A stretch of DNA of 6,539 nt, taken from an uncultured Clostridium sp. Its GTDB lineage: Bacteria > Bacillota > Clostridia > TANB77 > CAG-508. The stretch covers positions 1-6,539 of the forward strand of contig USEM01000034.1 of assembly GCA_900553695.1 (NCBI GenBank). The letters are read 5' to 3'. Shown one piece after another: positions 5,985 to 6,539 of the stretch (position 1 is the first letter of the stretch; the number at the start of each line of letters is the position of its first letter). The translations under genes and the position numbers were made by a program. The notes beneath the pieces were generated by a model. The model searched no databases and was not told where the DNA came from. It saw only the letters and a list, made by a program, of their open reading frames with translations.

Positions 5985-6539
5985 ATGACATACAAATTCA
6001 CAAAAAAAGCCGAGAAGGCTGTTCAAATTGCAGAAAGTACTGCAATAAAATTAGGACATAATTATGTTGGAACAGAACACATTTTATACGGACTAGTAAA
6101 AGAAGGAACGGGAATTGCAAATAAAGTATTAGAAAATCAAAATATTACAGCAGATAACGTTCTTGAAAAAATAGAAGAACTAATTGGAGTTGGGCAAACT
6201 AAAAGTAAAACTGCAATGGGACTTACACCAAGAACAAAAAGAGTAATAGAAAATGCGTTCCGTGAAGCACGCAAACTTGGATCAGAATATATAGGAACTG
6301 AGCATTTGCTTATAGGAATAATGAGGGAAGCAGATAGTGTTGCAGTAAGAATAATGCTAGAATTAAAGCTAGACCCACAAAAACTATATAATGAGATTAT
6401 AAAAGTAATAAACGAATATGAAATACCAGATGTAAACACAGTAGAAACTGAAAAAAATAATAGAGGAAGTTTTAATAATACACCAACACTTAATCAATTT
6501 GGAAGCGATTTAAGTAAGCTTGCAAAAGAAGGAAAATTA
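5985..6539 (+). CDS. clpC: ClpC unfoldase, N-terminal part (3' end outside window)
   Basis: The frame opens at ATG 5985 behind AAGGAGG (5974-5980), 4 bases upstream, and remains open for 185 codons to the window end. The two Clp_N repeats are complete: KFTKKAEKAV...LGHNYVGTEHIL (4-34) and LTPRTKRVIENAFREARKLG...YIGTEHLL (80-109). E31 and E106 align with the two glutamates that, in Bacillus subtilis ClpC, bind phosphoarginine on McsB-marked substrates. A linker follows, then TPTLNQFGSDLSKLAKEGKL, the canonical start of the first AAA+ domain. A full ClpC is about 810-850 residues, so roughly three quarters lies beyond the window. It differs from the clp gene at 922 in carrying Clp_N repeats rather than a zinc finger. 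The usual partners ctsR, mcsA and mcsB do not precede it here; a ROK kinase does. Confidence 0.93.
   Translation, partial: MTYKFTKKAEKAVQIAESTAIKLGHNYVGTEHILYGLVKEGTGIANKVLENQNITADNVLEKIEELIGVGQTKSKTAMGLTPRTKRVIENAFREARKLGSEYIGTEHLLIGIMREADSVAVRIMLELKLDPQKLYNEIIKVINEYEIPDVNTVETEKNNRGSFNNTPTLNQFGSDLSKLAKEGKL

Overview
The window is an AT-rich stretch typical of a low-GC Bacillota chromosome, most likely a member of the Clostridia. Support for this comes from strong AGGAGG-type ribosome binding sites, sigma-A promoters of the TTGnnn-17-TATAAT type, nearly exclusive AGA/AGG arginine codons, and the gene repertoire (a ClpE-like unfoldase, ClpC, a TIGR03905-type TSCPD protein). The order looks like ordinary core chromosome. 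I see no tRNA, rRNA, insertion sequence, CRISPR array or phage gene.

Left part (1-920): the tail of a membrane protein resembling the C-terminus of an FtsX/MacB-type ABC permease. It is followed by a promoter and a monocistronic 164-codon gene starting at GTG. Its product is uncharacterised and carries a Cys...His arrangement suggestive of a papain-like fold. A 15-bp hairpin ends this unit.

Middle (850-3817): a well-formed promoter drives a two-gene operon. The first gene encodes a 758-residue Clp AAA+ unfoldase with an N-terminal four-cysteine zinc finger in place of the Clp_N domain (ClpE-like). The second, 10 bases on, is pgsA (phosphatidylglycerophosphate synthase). A 13-bp hairpin terminates it and also serves the convergent genes from the right.

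Right of centre (3796-4838, minus strand): a promoter, a small TSCPD-domain protein, and tcdA (tRNA threonylcarbamoyladenosine dehydratase) only 4 bases downstream. Diverging from these is a ROK-family sugar kinase with catalytic Asp and zinc site intact, preceded by a promoter and a small hairpin of unknown role. Thirty-three bases after it, with a strong ribosome binding site, begins clpC (two Clp_N repeats), which runs off the window end.

Functionally, the notable theme is two different Clp unfoldases, one with a zinc finger and one with phosphoarginine-reading Clp_N repeats, less than 3 kb apart. No ctsR, mcsA or mcsB is visible between them. The least explained gene is the 164-residue protein at 282-776. 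I did not find a clearly new multi-gene system.
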